A DNA stretch of 64,000 nt from Paramyrothecium sp. XJ0827 (GCA_020881915.1 JAJFPB010000009.1:1488001-1552000), one strand, 5' to 3'. Shown: positions 22,649 through 35,215, numbered from the stretch's first letter. Notes: generated from the sequence alone by a model not told the origin. Numbers and translations are program-made.

Positions 22649-25139
22649 TTATCTCGTCCAAACCCAAATCCATCGTACAAAAGTCATGAAGTTCTCCTTC
22701 GTGAAATAATCTCTGTCTGGAAACTCGAGCCTTCCCTTCCGTTTCTGACTCAAGACTTGAACAGTATTTCCAATATCCTGGGACCTCTCCAATCCCCATT
22801 TCGAGAATCGGAATCCATGGTTTCGAATTTTGTACCCAACGACGAGCAAGAAAAATACCGGTAACTGCTTGAATTAGCGATATGCTATGAACGGTGAGGT
22901 CGTCCCATGATATGGAGGATTCAACGCTTACACTGATATATGCTGAGACAAAATTCCGCACGTTGAATGGTTTCTCGAGGAAGATTGCCACGCCGTTGAA
23001 CAAGATCAAGATGATGCAAGTTACCATGCCATAAGCGGCCTTCAGCCATTGTGCGTGAGATTTGTACGGATACGATGGGTGGTTACGGTCGTAGCTGGCA
23101 GCTTGAGCTTCGGATGTGTTGCTGTAGGTCTTTGCATGCTTGAGCCTGGAGGTAAAATAATCAGCCATCTGCTGGTACGGCAATTAGAAATAGAACCGTA
23201 CGCCTTGTAGAAGCATAGATACGTTGCGCAAATAGTGCCGTAGACTATGAGAAACGAGACTGTGCAATTGTTTCCTAACTCTTGGAGTCGCTAAACCCAA
23301 GTTAGCTGCTTATATCTCAGGTGAAATGGAACTCATGCTTCTTGGCTGACATACCGTGCCTGGGGAGCCGGAACGCCCCATGAGACCGATCAGCATCATC
23401 GCTGCAGTGACTAAAACTGTCCTTACGGGCACTCCCGAGTGACACTGCCTCAGCCTGCTTGTGATCCACTCTGGTCCAGTTTGACCTCGGAGAGCCAGTG
23501 TATGCAGTACCCGCGATGCCACGTACATCGAACTTATTGCGACTGTGGATGACGAAAAGACAAACATCGCGTTGAAGAAGTGCGCGAAAGAGGGCAGGCC
23601 GGCTTCCACAACCGCTATGACGAAGACTGAGCGTGACCCGACTGATTGGCCACCGCCGTTGAGGAAAGGGTGGCTGTACGGAACGACAAAGCCTGCTGTT
23701 ACGACGGCGAGCGTGTAAAGAGTAATGACACGAAGATTGAGCTTGCGTGCGGCCATCTTCATGCTTTCAGGATCAGACAGCGCCCTGCTTTCGGCGGCGG
23801 TGGCCGCCACGATGTCCATTCCTACATAAGAGAACATGACGTGTATGAAAGTCGTCCTAAGTTAACATGTAGGTTAGAAGGCGTCCATATGAATCAACCA
23901 GCAGAGTTTCATCTTACCAAACTCCGAGCAACGACCCTACCGAACCAGAAATATCGCGCGGTTCCTCACCACCAACGTGATAGGTAGGGTTGAAGAATCC
24001 GTACGGCTTGTTCCAGTCTGCAAACAGAAAAGTCAGTAAACTGGGCCTGAAGAGGGCAGAATCATAGTCTTACACTTTGTTCCCAATGGCTCATCGTAAT
24101 AAGCATCCGATCTTGCTATTGATCTCTTAGCATTGAGCATGGGAGCTGACATTGAGCGCGCCTACGCTGCATAACACTTAGGATGAACATCATCATAATA
24201 AGTAGAGTTATGAAACAAATCTTGATTGAGCCGAATGCGTATTCAAAATTTCCAATTGTCTATTAGGGTTAGTCAGAACAGCTCCCATTGTGGTTGAAAG
24301 TCTCTCTCACCTTGACACGAAGAAGGTTGAAGATGGTAGCAACCACCAACAACGCTATAAACCATACTGCGTTGTCCACCTGCTCACCGGTGGGCCAGTT
24401 GAGGAATGTTCTGCCGTCATCGTACCGGAATTTGATGGCGTTCGTGACGGCGACTAGTTGGTTCGCTGAAATGACCGCGTACGCAAACCTGCAACCAATG
24501 TCAGAACTAGCTTCCACTCGCAAAATTCATATTCTTCCTACCAGTAGATCCAGCCGACAGCGAAGCCCACACCGCGATCGAGAAAACGGCGAGGAAATTC
24601 CATCATCGGTGCATTAACAGGCATGAGAGCCGTCATTTCGCCAATGCAGGAGATAACCGAGTGTATGACGGTTCCGATAAGTAGGTATGCAAGGACCGCA
24701 CCTCCTGGCCCTGCACTTGCTATTGAGCGGCCGCTACCCAAGAATAAACCGTTTCCAATAGATCTTTCCGCTTGTCAGTCGGAGGTCATGAGCGGTCTTG
24801 GAGGATGCTCACCCAGAGAATGCTATCATCTAGAGATGCCGTCAGCTTGCGTCAAATTTGAGGAATTGACGCCAGTCCCAATCAACTGACATCATGGAGA
24901 GGACTCACGTTTATTTGGCGCTCATTCAGAACCCTCCTGTGATGACAGTTTCAGATGTGCACTTATCCAGGAGGCAGATGTCCTTACCAGAGGCTATCGC
25001 CGCGTCGATCCTGCTGGCCTTCAGGCAGACCTGGCTCGTCAAAGTCTTGTTGCAGCTCCATGTCATTTTCTGTTGGTAGATAAGTGCTGGCTGAGAGACT
25101 GTGTGTCCCATCGGACGCTCGTAGCTTGTCGCGTTCCAT
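22649..25139 (-). CDS. Amino-acid permease (AAT/YAT family, APC superfamily)
   Basis: Proton-coupled plasma-membrane amino-acid importer, about 617 residues. Twelve exons fit in phase: 25139-24988, 24936-24909, 24829-24813, 24763-24542, 24488-24311, 24259-24166, 24115-24074, 24017-23918, 23856-23355, 23290-23202, 23145-22932, 22864-22649. The split after MMMFILSVM is the least certain. Landmarks are RVLNERQINMIAFSGSIGNG and LFLGSGRSIASAGPGGA at membrane segment 1, GEMTALMPVNAP, FAVGWIYWFAYA, SYVGMDIVAATAAES, and the C-terminal YKIRNHGFRFSKWGLERS. Exons 2 and 3 are only 28 and 17 nt long. Substrate specificity cannot be read from sequence. Confidence 0.88.
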
Positions 25140-25964
25140 GGTTGCAACTGGTAGTGGCTCCTGGAGGCTGATCGTTTATTAACGAGGCGTTGGAACGCCA
25201 AGAGAGGCAAGATCCAAGGAAGAGCCTTTGAGCAACGTCTCAGACCTGTTGCTGTTATGAGTCGAAAATGATGGGCCCCTGGGCCTTACAGCGACAGCCT
25301 TGTTCGGTCAGATGGTTAAATGCAATACGACATGACAATCTCAGCCCCTCGCGCGACTCCAAACGATGGGGATTCAGCCTTATTATCTGGGGCATCGTCC
25401 GCCGAGGCATCTTCATATTTGTCCCTGGTCCAACACCGCCTATACGGGCGAAAGTTAGTCCCGTGCTGACAGGGTACCCCGACTTGAGGAGCCTAAGATC
25501 TTCACATGCGAGGCTCGACACTAGACATCTAGCTACATTCAACGGCAGTGCATTAATATGTGATTGTGGGATCTGATAGGCTGGCATCGGCTGTCTATAT
25601 TTATCTTACCGGGGCCAAGCAATTTTCAACAAATCAGAGCCGCCGCACCGTCACATCGGCAGCAAAACGAGCCCAACAAGGTGGTTCAGCTCACGCGACT
25701 CATTGCCTTGAGATAAGTAGCTTGGGGTCCTACAGCATTTACGAGAAACCCGAGATGTGCTTCGCCTACCACACCCTGCAAGGCGTAGCGTGACGCGATA
25801 GATACTCTGCAGCTTGACAGGTTCCAGACCCCCCTCTTGCTTCCCCTCATTTTTGAGATTGCTCTTCGCTAGTTGAATTGAGGGAATGGCTTGAGGACCA
25901 TCTTCTCAAGTCTGACGCACAGTCTTCCGCGCAAACGCGCCAATTCCGTATACATGGCGCCGAC
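25140..25964. other. Intergenic, divergent promoters of permease and WD-like gene
   Basis: Lies between divergent genes. No supported coding frame; the open frame extending the next gene back to 25878 needs a TTG start. Confidence 0.5.
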
Positions 25965-28900
25965 ATGGCAGCTCCCGCACCGTCGCCGCTGTTCGACAAA
26001 CTGACAAAGTTATGGCGGCATCTACCCCTCCGCAGCGACGTGGATGGGATCATCTCTGAACTCCTGGGGAGATTTTCCTTGGAGAAATTGTACTGTGATG
26101 CTGGCAACAAGGAGGCGTACCAGCGACTTGTCATAACCTTGCTTTCCCAACTCACCGCCATCCTTTACTTTCAGCGCCTCTCGCTGCCCGCCGACAACAT
26201 ACATCCTGGTCCCTACTTGGGATTGCTAGCCAGCTGGGAAGTCATCCTGCGATCTGTGGAGTTTGTGCTCCTGGTCGTCAACGATGGGCGCGAACTGCTG
26301 TGGGAATGTCGAGGCTTAAGAGACAAATACTTGGCGCGATTCCTTTTGCTCGCGCTCCGGTTGCTAACACTCCACCCGCGAGGATTGGTCACCCAGCGCG
26401 TTAAAGATGGTCGCGATCGCCTCGCCCGTGTACACAAAGCTCTCGAACGGGTCTTTGACAGCTACCCGGGCGACAAATCCGTCGAACTGATCCTCTGCAA
26501 GGAGCTGACGAACAGGCTGCACACAAACCCAAACTCTTTGAGCCTGCCGCAAAGGCTGAAGAATGAACTGCCGAATGTGACAACGGACTTGGTAAGGTCA
26601 TCTGCTTCCACAAAATTTGTTGGATATCTACCTGACACTTTGCCAGTACCCTTTACCAAGCTGCCTATGCGCTCCGTATATCCGTTCGCTGGCGTCCGAC
26701 TACCAAGCTTCGGAGGCTTGGCTCGCCCAGTACCTAACGCTACGTGACATTACTCTCTTCATCATCGGAGCGTCGATCGATACCGTATTGAATGGCGAAG
26801 TCTCCAGCCATGATATGTGGTCAGCGTGTGCAGAATCTCGGGATGCCGTCTTCCATACGCTGGACAACCTCCAAGTTCCTCCTCATATCAGCAAAGTTGA
26901 GTTGACGGCAAGCCTCACTGAATTGTACCGAGTCATGCTCCCTGGTACCCCGAACTTGGCTCACACTGCTTACGCCGATGAGGAGATAATTGAGCTCGAG
27001 CTGGACGCGTTGGAAAATCTCGTCCTGTGGTGTAGCGATAGGCAGATTATCCAAAGAGTGAGCGACGGCGAAATGGTACACGGTGTGTCGCAGATCCTTA
27101 GGGAAGTAGCCGACGAAGATACAGGTGTCCACTCTGGTAATGCCTGCGAAGGGATATACGTGGTCAACTGCTCCAAGTGCCACTTCATCAGGGGATCAAA
27201 GCTGAAAGCATCCAACGTTCCATTACATGTGCGTCTACTCTTGAATTATCCTATGTGGTCCCAGCCGATGATAACTAATGCTAGCCAGGCCGAGTCGAGA
27301 CCTCCACATATCGACCTACCATTGCATTCGAAGTGTTTACAATGCGGAGAGAGGATCACCATCGCGCGAGAGGTGCAGGTTGCAAGACGAGCCTGGGAGC
27401 TTCTCGGAGACCTGGAGATTGATGCCGGAGCCATACATGTGGCACGTCATTTGCCTACAGCGTTTCAAACAAAGCCGGAGCCGTTATGCGTGGACACAGG
27501 ATTTGTGCCTGGCTCGACGGACCCATTCGACAACCGTGACAAAAAACTCCACCCTTACTCTCAATCCTCTCAATACCAGCTCTACTCGGGTCGGCCTCCC
27601 CTGCCCAGTCCAAGCTCGCCGAGCCATGCTGCGTCCGTCACGTCCTTTTTGCCCTCGCCGTCATCGCCGCCTCGATTCTTTGACTCCATGGGCGGCTTCG
27701 GACAGGAGAGGTCGCGACAAGGCAGCACGAGCCATTTCTCGAGCTCGGGGATGGATCACTCGCTAGACCCACCGTCGTCGCAGTTTGAATCGTCTGTGGA
27801 CTTACGGCCTCAGCACATGAACTTGCGAAGAGAAAGCGAGACATCCACTGAAAAGACCAAAGCGCGATGGAAACTACCATTCTCTTCGTCCAAGAAGCCT
27901 CCACCACCACCCATTATCTCAGGGGACTCGAGCTCATTATCGTCAAACACTGCAGATAACCAGAAACTGGACGAAATCTCTTTGGCTTCTCTGGTGAGCG
28001 CTGATAGAGCTAATAGTCGGGGCAAGGTCGGCAAGGCAGTGAATGTGCACATGTCTCAAAGCTCTACGCTGGTATTTTGGACACAATTCTCGTTGGAAGC
28101 TTGGAACGGTGCCACAAGCCCTCCCACAATGATGTGTCGCATCCCTATGACAAGCACCTGCATCTTGGCGGCAATATCAGACACATATCTGGCCTTTGTT
28201 GTTGGTACTAGAGACCAAAAGCTCACGGTACGTTGGTCCTATCTTCCAATGCAAAATTTACTAACACATCGTTTAGCTTAAAATAGTAAACTTAGCACAA
28301 CCAACAATTCCAGCAGTCGAGTATCGAATGCCTTCGAAGCCATGGTGCAAGAGTATTGCCCTGGACAGGAATCAGAACTATGTGGCTCTTGGTTTTGAGA
28401 ATGCCATTGTGCGATTTTTCAAAATGAAGAGCCACGAACAGCCCAGAGAGGACCGTCTCCACCAGCATCCGGACTGCAGATCGTGCCCGTTCGTTGAGAC
28501 GCTGTCTTTCTCCGATGATGGACTTGCACTCTTGGCGAGTACGAGAAGCCTGAAGACAGGCATCATCCAGTCTTACCTCTGGCGATTCCCGTTCTCGACC
28601 TTCCAAGAGCTTACTGCTTGTAGATATCCAGTGCCACTTCATGAATCTGAAGATAATGGAGTATCCACGGCAATCTATCGATCTGACAGAAATGGAGATG
28701 GGGGCCTCGTTTGCATAACTACTTGGACGCAGTCGGGAACCCCAGTACTGGTCGACTCTCGCGGTGGCCATAGGAGCCCCATCAAAAGCGAGGTGTCTGG
28801 CCGCCATGGCAGACTCGGGAATCGTATACAATGTGCTGCATTCTCCCCCTCGGGCCAAGACTTGGCAATAGTAAACGACAAAGGCCATGTGTTCCACATT

Positions 28901-29291
28901 TCTAATCTGAACTCGCAACCCATTGATGTTCGACGCATTGCAACGTCAAAGGAGCTCACAGGAAAGTCGAGCTCGTATTCTATGAGTTTCGTATCCGTGG
29001 CAGAGGAGGAGTTCATAATGCTGGCATGGACTGATGCGGCAAAGTCTGCTGCTATGATCAAAAGAATTCCGGTGGCCAATGGAGTGAGTTTTATGTTTCC
29101 CCTGGAAATCCAAAATTCGATCCACTAACGTTGTGCCTCAAAAGCGAAAACAGAGTATACCGCGGACACCTGCAGTAGAATGTTTCACACCGATTAACAA
29201 TCACTACATGCCAGGAGCCAAACTCATTATGCCCGTCGAGCTTGCAGCGGAACATGGTAGGACGGAGCTGGAAGCCAATACTCTACGATAG
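25965..29291 (+). CDS. Large protein with helical N-terminus and C-terminal WD40-like propeller
   Basis: Five exons (25965-26591, 26647-27228, 27289-28227, 28277-29083, 29145-29291) give 1033 residues. The start is the first in-frame ATG. The N-terminal ~400 residues are predicted mainly helical (for example LARFLLLALRLLTLHPRGLV). Two paired-cysteine motifs follow (NCSKCHF and KCLQCGE), possibly a metal site, then a Ser/Pro-rich low-complexity linker (about residues 510-620) with a basic end, then a C-terminal region with propeller-like strands: KSIALDRNQNYVALGFENAI, VETLSFSDDGLALLAS, CAAFSPSGQDLAIVND. Intron 2 is a 60-nt in-frame stretch with a TAACTAATG branch, so it is most likely spliced. 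Function unknown; the architecture suggests a scaffold or regulator. The gene is convergent with the sirtuin, 145 bp apart. Confidence 0.75.
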
Positions 29292-29436
29292 GGGAGTGGG
29301 CCTTTTTGTAAAAGATTCCAGTTGGCACAATCACTTCGAATTGAGCGCAGCATGTTAATAATAGAGAATATACTGGAGAGGCATAAATTCATTAAGCTCT
29401 CATGAAGAACTCTGAGCAATTCGACGGTGAAACAGT

Positions 29437-30767
29437 TCAGGTGTTTGGTGGACCCTGGGGTGGAATATCCTGGGCTCTTGTGCTCCAACTTCCGTCCCGC
29501 GGATCATAGGCAAGAAAGTACATTGTTTCGTCAACCTCCCCACCTTTGTATAGGTGGGTGAGTGCAAGGTTCGGCTCATTGTAATGACCCATGAACTGCA
29601 ACTCGACTGTGAGCACAGAGCCGGCAGCCAATTCGCCGGGCAACCCCACCACGAATGGCTCCTCTTGAGCCACTATCCTGTACTGTGGAAGTTTGACAGA
29701 CAAGAGAAAAGACACCGGGGTGCCATCGGGATCAACACCTGTGGCACTGAGCTGACAACGGCCCTGCTGATCCGATTCGACGCGGATTACAAGACACCTG
29801 GTCAGGATGAAAGGAGGGATTGGGATATCCAGCTTGTCCATGAGTTTCGTCATGAGAGTATCTGCCTCTGAGAATACACGTAGTTTCGACAAGTCGTCCG
29901 ATGGGGTTTTCTGGAGGTTACAAATGGCGAGACAGGCTTCTTGCTTCTTGCCGACGAGTTCAGGTAGCGCGCTTGCAGGCGTCACCAACAGCGAAGAGCC
30001 AAGCACAAGACACAGATCAGCCTTCCAGGCGTGGTCAAATGCTAAACGCAGCTCTTCAACCGGCAGGGGCTCGCCAAAATTGATGATGCTGTCATGGAGA
30101 GCACCACCGCATCGACCGCAATTGCGCCCAGTACGGTGGTCATTGATGGACTTCTCGTACGTAGCAACGGCGTTAAAGTCTAGCGCAGTCCATAAGCACA
30201 AAGAGTTTTCGGCATGGGCCGAATTACTTACCGCGAATATAATCTTTCCCGCAACTTTTGCACTTTTCTCGGTTGCTGTTTCCATGCAGTTCTGAGATCA
30301 TGTCCTAATGGACATATCAGCTTGCAGGGGGTATTATATGGGCGGCTTGACGTACGGGTAGAATACCACTCCTTCTGTGCAGGCCATCGCAGTTCTGGCT
30401 GATAAGGTATTTGAGCATGCCACGATTTTGAAGCTCAACCAGGGCCATATGAGTTGGTGTGGGAATGGCTTGGAGGGTGTTCGTCGTGCTGCCCCTGCGC
30501 TGTCTTCCTTGCGCCATCAACGTCCATTGCCCATCCGGGCCACGGAAATCAGGGATACCTTGAAGGGACAGTATCAGCCTTAATTGATTATGTCAATGAC
30601 ATTGAGTCTGGTTCCATACCAGCTGAGGTGGAAATTCCCGCCCCAGTGAAAGCGATGAAATGTTTGCTGTTTCGTATCAGGTCTGCTAGCCTCTCGGCCT
30701 TTTCTTCAACAACCGAGTACGTCTCATGATACTCTTGCGCGGCGACCTCGGATTCAGTCCAGGACAT
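29437..30767 (-). CDS. Sirtuin, NAD-dependent deacylase (SIRT6/7-like)
   Basis: Protein-lysine deacylase that consumes NAD. Exons 30767-30620, 30558-30356, 30304-30232 and 30179-29437 give 388 residues. The start MSWTESEV is the second in-frame ATG and sits at the usual distance before the core. Motifs in order: FTGAGISTSAGIPDFRGPDG (NAD binding), YLISQNCDGLHRRSG (QNxDGLH), ELHGN with the catalytic-region histidine, zinc ligands CKSCGK and CGRCGG, then FGEPLP and LVLGSSLLVTPA. These patterns, with IPDFRGPDGQWT, fit the nuclear SIRT6/SIRT7 class. A C-terminal extension of about 120 residues after the core (from FILTRCLVIRVE) appears beta-rich and is not recognised. Confidence 0.92.
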
Positions 30768-31926
30768 TTTGAAGGAGAAGACTGTTGTTGATCTGGACGA
30801 TGATGCTCTAACACGCTGTCTTGACAAGCAAGATGTTTTAGGCATTTATGCCAGAAAATGGGGCCATCGAGATTGGCAATGGCTTGGCTGAACTTACCAA
30901 ATGGGTGGCAGATGCGATTGGAGACAGCTGAACAGACATCCCGCTGCAGCTCCAGGCAGCAGCGGGGGCCATCTTTTGATGGTTGCATCTAATCCTACAG
31001 TGTGCGCGGGCTGCTCGGACTCGGGAGGAATTGGCCCCCAACAGAACCAAACACATTTATCCTCATGTCAGCTGTAGAGGGAGCTGAAGGGTGTGATTAA
31101 CACGGTTACCGACATATTCGTGCATCTTTCCCCCTCTGAGGCCTAGCTGCACTGTGTGTTATTTACGTTTCATGGACAAAGCCTTGAGGCGTGGGGATTT
31201 GCAGATCAATCTCTGACAAGCCGAAAGATTCACAATTACTTGATAAATTACAGCAACACAACTCGTTCTTTTTTAGATGATCCCGGTGCCGGTTTCGTCT
31301 TGGCGATGTTTGTTTACATTTCCTTCACCCAGTTACCGGTTACAGACAGGGGAAACTAAACCTCTGGTGGCAAGGGGCTTGTCAATGTCTATTCCTCTGG
31401 TCTTTGAATCATAAGTAATCAATTTTACCTATTTCTAGTCAATCCATACTCAGTTTTATGTGCCATCCAGACTGATTACATGATTGATGAAAGTCAGTGG
31501 GTTTTGGACATTGCTAGCCTCACAGACGAGTCAGCCTCCCACCCCCATAGTCGTGCTGAACCATGACTCCCTTCTCAGTGTTGAGACTTGCGCTCATTGA
31601 CTCGGGTCAGAATCATGGCACTCAATTCTACTAAAATATCTCCACTCACGCAGATTATGATTTTATGTGGGATACCTTGTCGAATTGTCTTTCCGATGGT
31701 TGGGCAATTCACGCTGCAAGGTAAATTGCACTGCTCCTCACTTGCCTAGAAGGGAAGGTCGTGCAAAGAACGCTTGCGACTCGCCCTGCAGATTGGACGG
31801 ATCACAACAATCTTATCTCACCGTCTTTGTTGTGGCCAGTTTCTCCTCATTCCTGTCTGCTGTCATTGAGACCTCCTTCCAGCGTTCTGGGCCCCTTCAA
31901 TTACGTTACATCTGCCCATCGCTCCC
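30768..31926. promoter_or_regulatory. Divergent promoter region of sirtuin and Asp-box genes
   Basis: 1.16 kb between two outward-facing genes. No coding frame is supported. The last ~150 bases before the Asp-box ATG are pyrimidine-rich, as is usual in 5' leaders of well-expressed fungal genes. Confidence 0.4.
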
Positions 31927-33015
31927 ATGGCTCTTATTCGTCGTCTCGCCCATTGCTCCATTGTGCTTGGCGCCCTGGCAGGCTGCTCCCAAGCTACTCC
32001 GATCCTCTCAGCCCGGGCGCCAGATCTGCAACTCTCGTGGACTCTGACTCCTACTGGCACGACGGCGCAGTTCCGTGGATTAGCACCCGTGTCTGATCAA
32101 ATTGCGTGGGTCTCCGGAAGTCGTGGCACTGTTCTACGGACTACCGACGGCGGAGCTTCATGGGCTTCGGTAGGCCCAGCCCTTGCAGAGGAAGACCAAA
32201 CCCTTGAGTTCCGCGATATTCAGGCCTGGTCCGCCGACACGGCTGTCATCCTCTCCATTGGCGAGTCAACCGATTCGCGCGTCTACGTCACCAATGACGG
32301 CGGCAGCTCGTGGACCCAGTCCTTCACCAATGCCGAGCCCACGGCATTCTACGACTGCTTTGCATTCGACACGCCGGAGCATGGCCTGGCCATGAGCGAC
32401 CCCGTCGACGGCCGCTTCCGCCTCATTGAAACACAGGATGGCGGTAAGAGCTGGGACATCGTGGACCCTGCCGGCATGCCGGAGGCTATCCCTGGTGAAT
32501 TTGGATTTGCTGCCAGTGGCACTTGTCTAGCTACGGCTGCTGGGAGATGGTATCTTGCCTCAGGGGGTGTAGACCCGGGCCGCATATTCCGAAGCCCTGA
32601 CGGCCATGTATGGGATGTCGCAAACAGTTCTATTGCCGGCGGTCCCGCTGGCGGTGTTTTCTCGGTGGCGTTTCGAGACGCCAAACGCGGATTAGCCGTG
32701 GGCGGTGATTTCCAGAATCCCACGGGAGCAATTGCGAACGCAGCTTGGTCAAGCGATGGCGGTGCCACCTGGGTGCCATCCAACAAGTTTCCCGGCGGGT
32801 ACAGATCTGGAGCGTCGTGGGTTCCCGGCCTCTGCAATGTGGCGCTTGCGGTCGGCCCAACTGGGTCGGATTACTCTTTGGATGGCGGCAAAGCGTGGCA
32901 GAGCTTTGACAACGGCACATTCGATAGCGTCGAGTGTTTGAAGGGATCCGTGTGCTGGGCCTCAGGTGCTAGGGGCCGCGTTGCAGTTCTGGACTTGAAG
33001 AAGCTGGCAATCTAG
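31927..33015 (+). CDS. Secreted Asp-box beta-propeller protein (Ycf48/sialidase-like fold)
   Basis: Intronless 362-residue protein. Residues 1-23 are a signal peptide (MALIRRLAHCSIVLGALAGC). The body carries five well-spaced Asp-box motifs of type S/T-x-D-G-G-x-x-W: TTDGGASW (~72), TNDGGSSW (~122), TQDGGKSW (~169), SSDGGATW (~275) and SLDGGKAW (~317), plus a degenerate SPDGHVW (~223). Asp-boxes mark propeller blades in sialidases, VPS10 and Ycf48-like proteins. Sialidase catalytic residues (an FRIP-like Arg motif) are not seen, so a binding or assembly-type propeller is more likely than a glycosidase. The end of the signal peptide, LAGC, looks like a bacterial lipobox, and the gene lacks introns; both hint at possible bacterial ancestry. 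Confidence 0.8.
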   Translation: MALIRRLAHCSIVLGALAGCSQATPILSARAPDLQLSWTLTPTGTTAQFRGLAPVSDQIAWVSGSRGTVLRTTDGGASWASVGPALAEEDQTLEFRDIQAWSADTAVILSIGESTDSRVYVTNDGGSSWTQSFTNAEPTAFYDCFAFDTPEHGLAMSDPVDGRFRLIETQDGGKSWDIVDPAGMPEAIPGEFGFAASGTCLATAAGRWYLASGGVDPGRIFRSPDGHVWDVANSSIAGGPAGGVFSVAFRDAKRGLAVGGDFQNPTGAIANAAWSSDGGATWVPSNKFPGGYRSGASWVPGLCNVALAVGPTGSDYSLDGGKAWQSFDNGTFDSVECLKGSVCWASGARGRVAVLDLKKLAI

Positions 33016-33033
33016 CTAAATTGAACGGCTTGG

Positions 33034-35215
33034 TTACTGCATCGTTTGATGTCGTCGTCTGTTCGTAACAGTATTGATGCAATATCTCTTGCCACCGCCT
33101 TGAAACGTCCACCACCCGAGTCTGTAAATTCTGTTACCGTAAATATTCTTGATGAACAATGTTGAGTCGCTGTTCCATTCCTTTGTTAGGATCACGCTAA
33201 TACGTTTCGATGAAAGTGATGTCCCGGCCAAAAGTGAGGCCTTTCCTGCGATCGAGCAGGGGTTATGAGGCAGAACCTGGCTTAATGGCAACAACAGCCT
33301 GGTCGTTATTGAGCATACGATCATAATGCCCAGTAGGACCTGCAAAATAAGCTTTGAAGTTGCATTTTGATGCAGCCGTTGCCTGCCCTTGTTTGTGAGA
33401 ATTCCGTCACGCGATCCCAAGCCATGCACTTGAGCATCAGTCTCATTCCGCATGCTAAGGGAGATAGCTTGCGCCATGAATTTGCCGTAGAGTCGGTTCA
33501 TCGACTTGAACAACCGACCTGTTTTGTTTTTACCGAAAATTTCCTCAAGTGGCGGAGCCTCCCTACCATTAATCAAGGCTTGGATGGCAAAATCAAGGCT
33601 GTGGCTACTGTTGCGAGACTCACTTTCAATCCTGCTTAACTGTCCCTCGTAAGCGTTGCCCAAGCTCCCAAGCAACCGTTCAGCTTCGAAAGCAAAGCGA
33701 GGACTACCATGTTCATTTTCCAAGTACACGAGCGACGAATGATCTAGCTTTGGCGGGCTGCCTTCGTTGATATCGTAGCTGGGATATCCGAAGGTCACTG
33801 TTGCCTCAACTTGCTGTATATTTTGATAGCATAGCAATGTACCAAAGTCAAAGTCATACCTGTCACCACCTAGATTGTGATCTTTCACCCGTCGTGGTCG
33901 TCTGACGCCAGCTATTATGGATAGCCTTGGACAGCCGTAGTCTGGTTGTGGGTCGAGCGTACCATTGAATCCGCTCTGAGGATTTCCATCTATGACACTC
34001 GACACTGGATTCCAGTTCAAGTTGGCTGCCTTTCCGATATACTGGGGCCAATTCCCTTCTTGGGGATAGGGTGGAAGGCTGAACGGTTGAACCCAATCCA
34101 AAGTTTGTGAAGCATCGCCTGTCGGCCATAGATTGCACCATTCTTGAGCGACCATGGTCGTGGTGAGCTTGTACGCATCAGAATTAGGCTGCCCAGTCAT
34201 GTTATGAGGCAGAGATGAATTGGAAACCTGCCAGATAGATTGTGGTAACGCTGTGCAGTTGAGGCTTGCGCGAAATGCCGGTGCTGTCAACTCCAGCGTA
34301 GATCCGCTTGCCGAGTCAATCATCGAAGGCGACGAAATATCGAACCGGTTGAAAACAAGATCTTCAAAGGTCCACTTCGGGTAGTCAAGATTCATGAATT
34401 CCATAAGCGACACCACATTAGAACCTCGGACTACCATAGAGCGGTCATAACCGCGATCGAACAGGAAATTATCTTTCTGATGAACGACAACCTGTTCTAC
34501 TTGAGGGACCACCGCAGAGTCATAGAGTCCAGAAATGACTATAGGAAGTAGCCCACCTAAAAAGTTTCCCAGTAGCGCAGATGCAACCGCATATTCCTGA
34601 GACTTGACTGCTAGGAGTGCTGCGTGAGGCAGTAGCTTCCCCACAAAGGACAAGGTAATGGGACATACGGCCACAGCCTGTTCTTGTTGCATTGTGCTGA
34701 ATGGTGCAAACAGGGACGCGGTGAATTCCAGACCGGAGTGCAATGACGCAATGCATAAAGCCGCGGCTGCTGGAACGTAGGTAGCGAATGCCACTGTAAG
34801 ATGAGGCCCAATATCAACGACGCCGTGGTTCCTGTTTGATAGCTGTTGGATCGTCTCTAGCGCGGCAATGAGCGCGACAGGCATTCCCATCAAGAGACAA
34901 AAATACCAGTATTTTCCGGCCATTGGGCACCACCATGAAGTTGTCTTGGCATCTTCAGATGAGCTCCCGGTCTCCGGCTTGTGATGCTGCTCCGGCTCGA
35001 TGAGAATGCTGAAGCCGTTGTTTAGGTAGTGCGAGTCTTTGAAATGTGACATCTGTAGGTTCCGGTAGTTCTTTGGTTCCAGGCAGTCATCCATTTGCGT
35101 AAGTACCTGGTACTCGGCGGTCCCCCAGTATGTACCATGTTGCAGCCATAGATGCCTGACCGCCCCCAAAAGTACATATCTTTTTCTGCTGGATATAAAT
35201 TTAACCACATTTCCT
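33034..35215 (-). pseudogene. 3' fragment of a DUF3433 membrane-protein gene (second unit and C-terminus)
   Basis: Open for about 724 codons but with no proper 5' end: the frame runs into AT-rich DNA at 35215 and its outermost start would be GTG. The first in-frame ATG is at 35094. It shows the second half of the usual two-unit DUF3433 layout: a membrane span (YWYFCLLMGMPVALIAALET), LSNRNHGVVDI, then HSGLEFTASLFAPFSTM and GNFLGGLLPIVISGLY. A large N-glycosylatable extracellular region follows, then a final span (LILQVLLGIMIVCSITTRLLL) and the family-typical VLPHNPCSIAGKASLLAG. The complementary first half is on the same strand at 58219-59208, beyond the retrotransposon block. A transcript from the internal ATG could still make a partial protein. 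Confidence 0.75.

Noticed and set aside
25878..25964. N-terminal extension of the WD-like protein
   Set aside because: Would begin at TTG; the first in-frame ATG is 25965.
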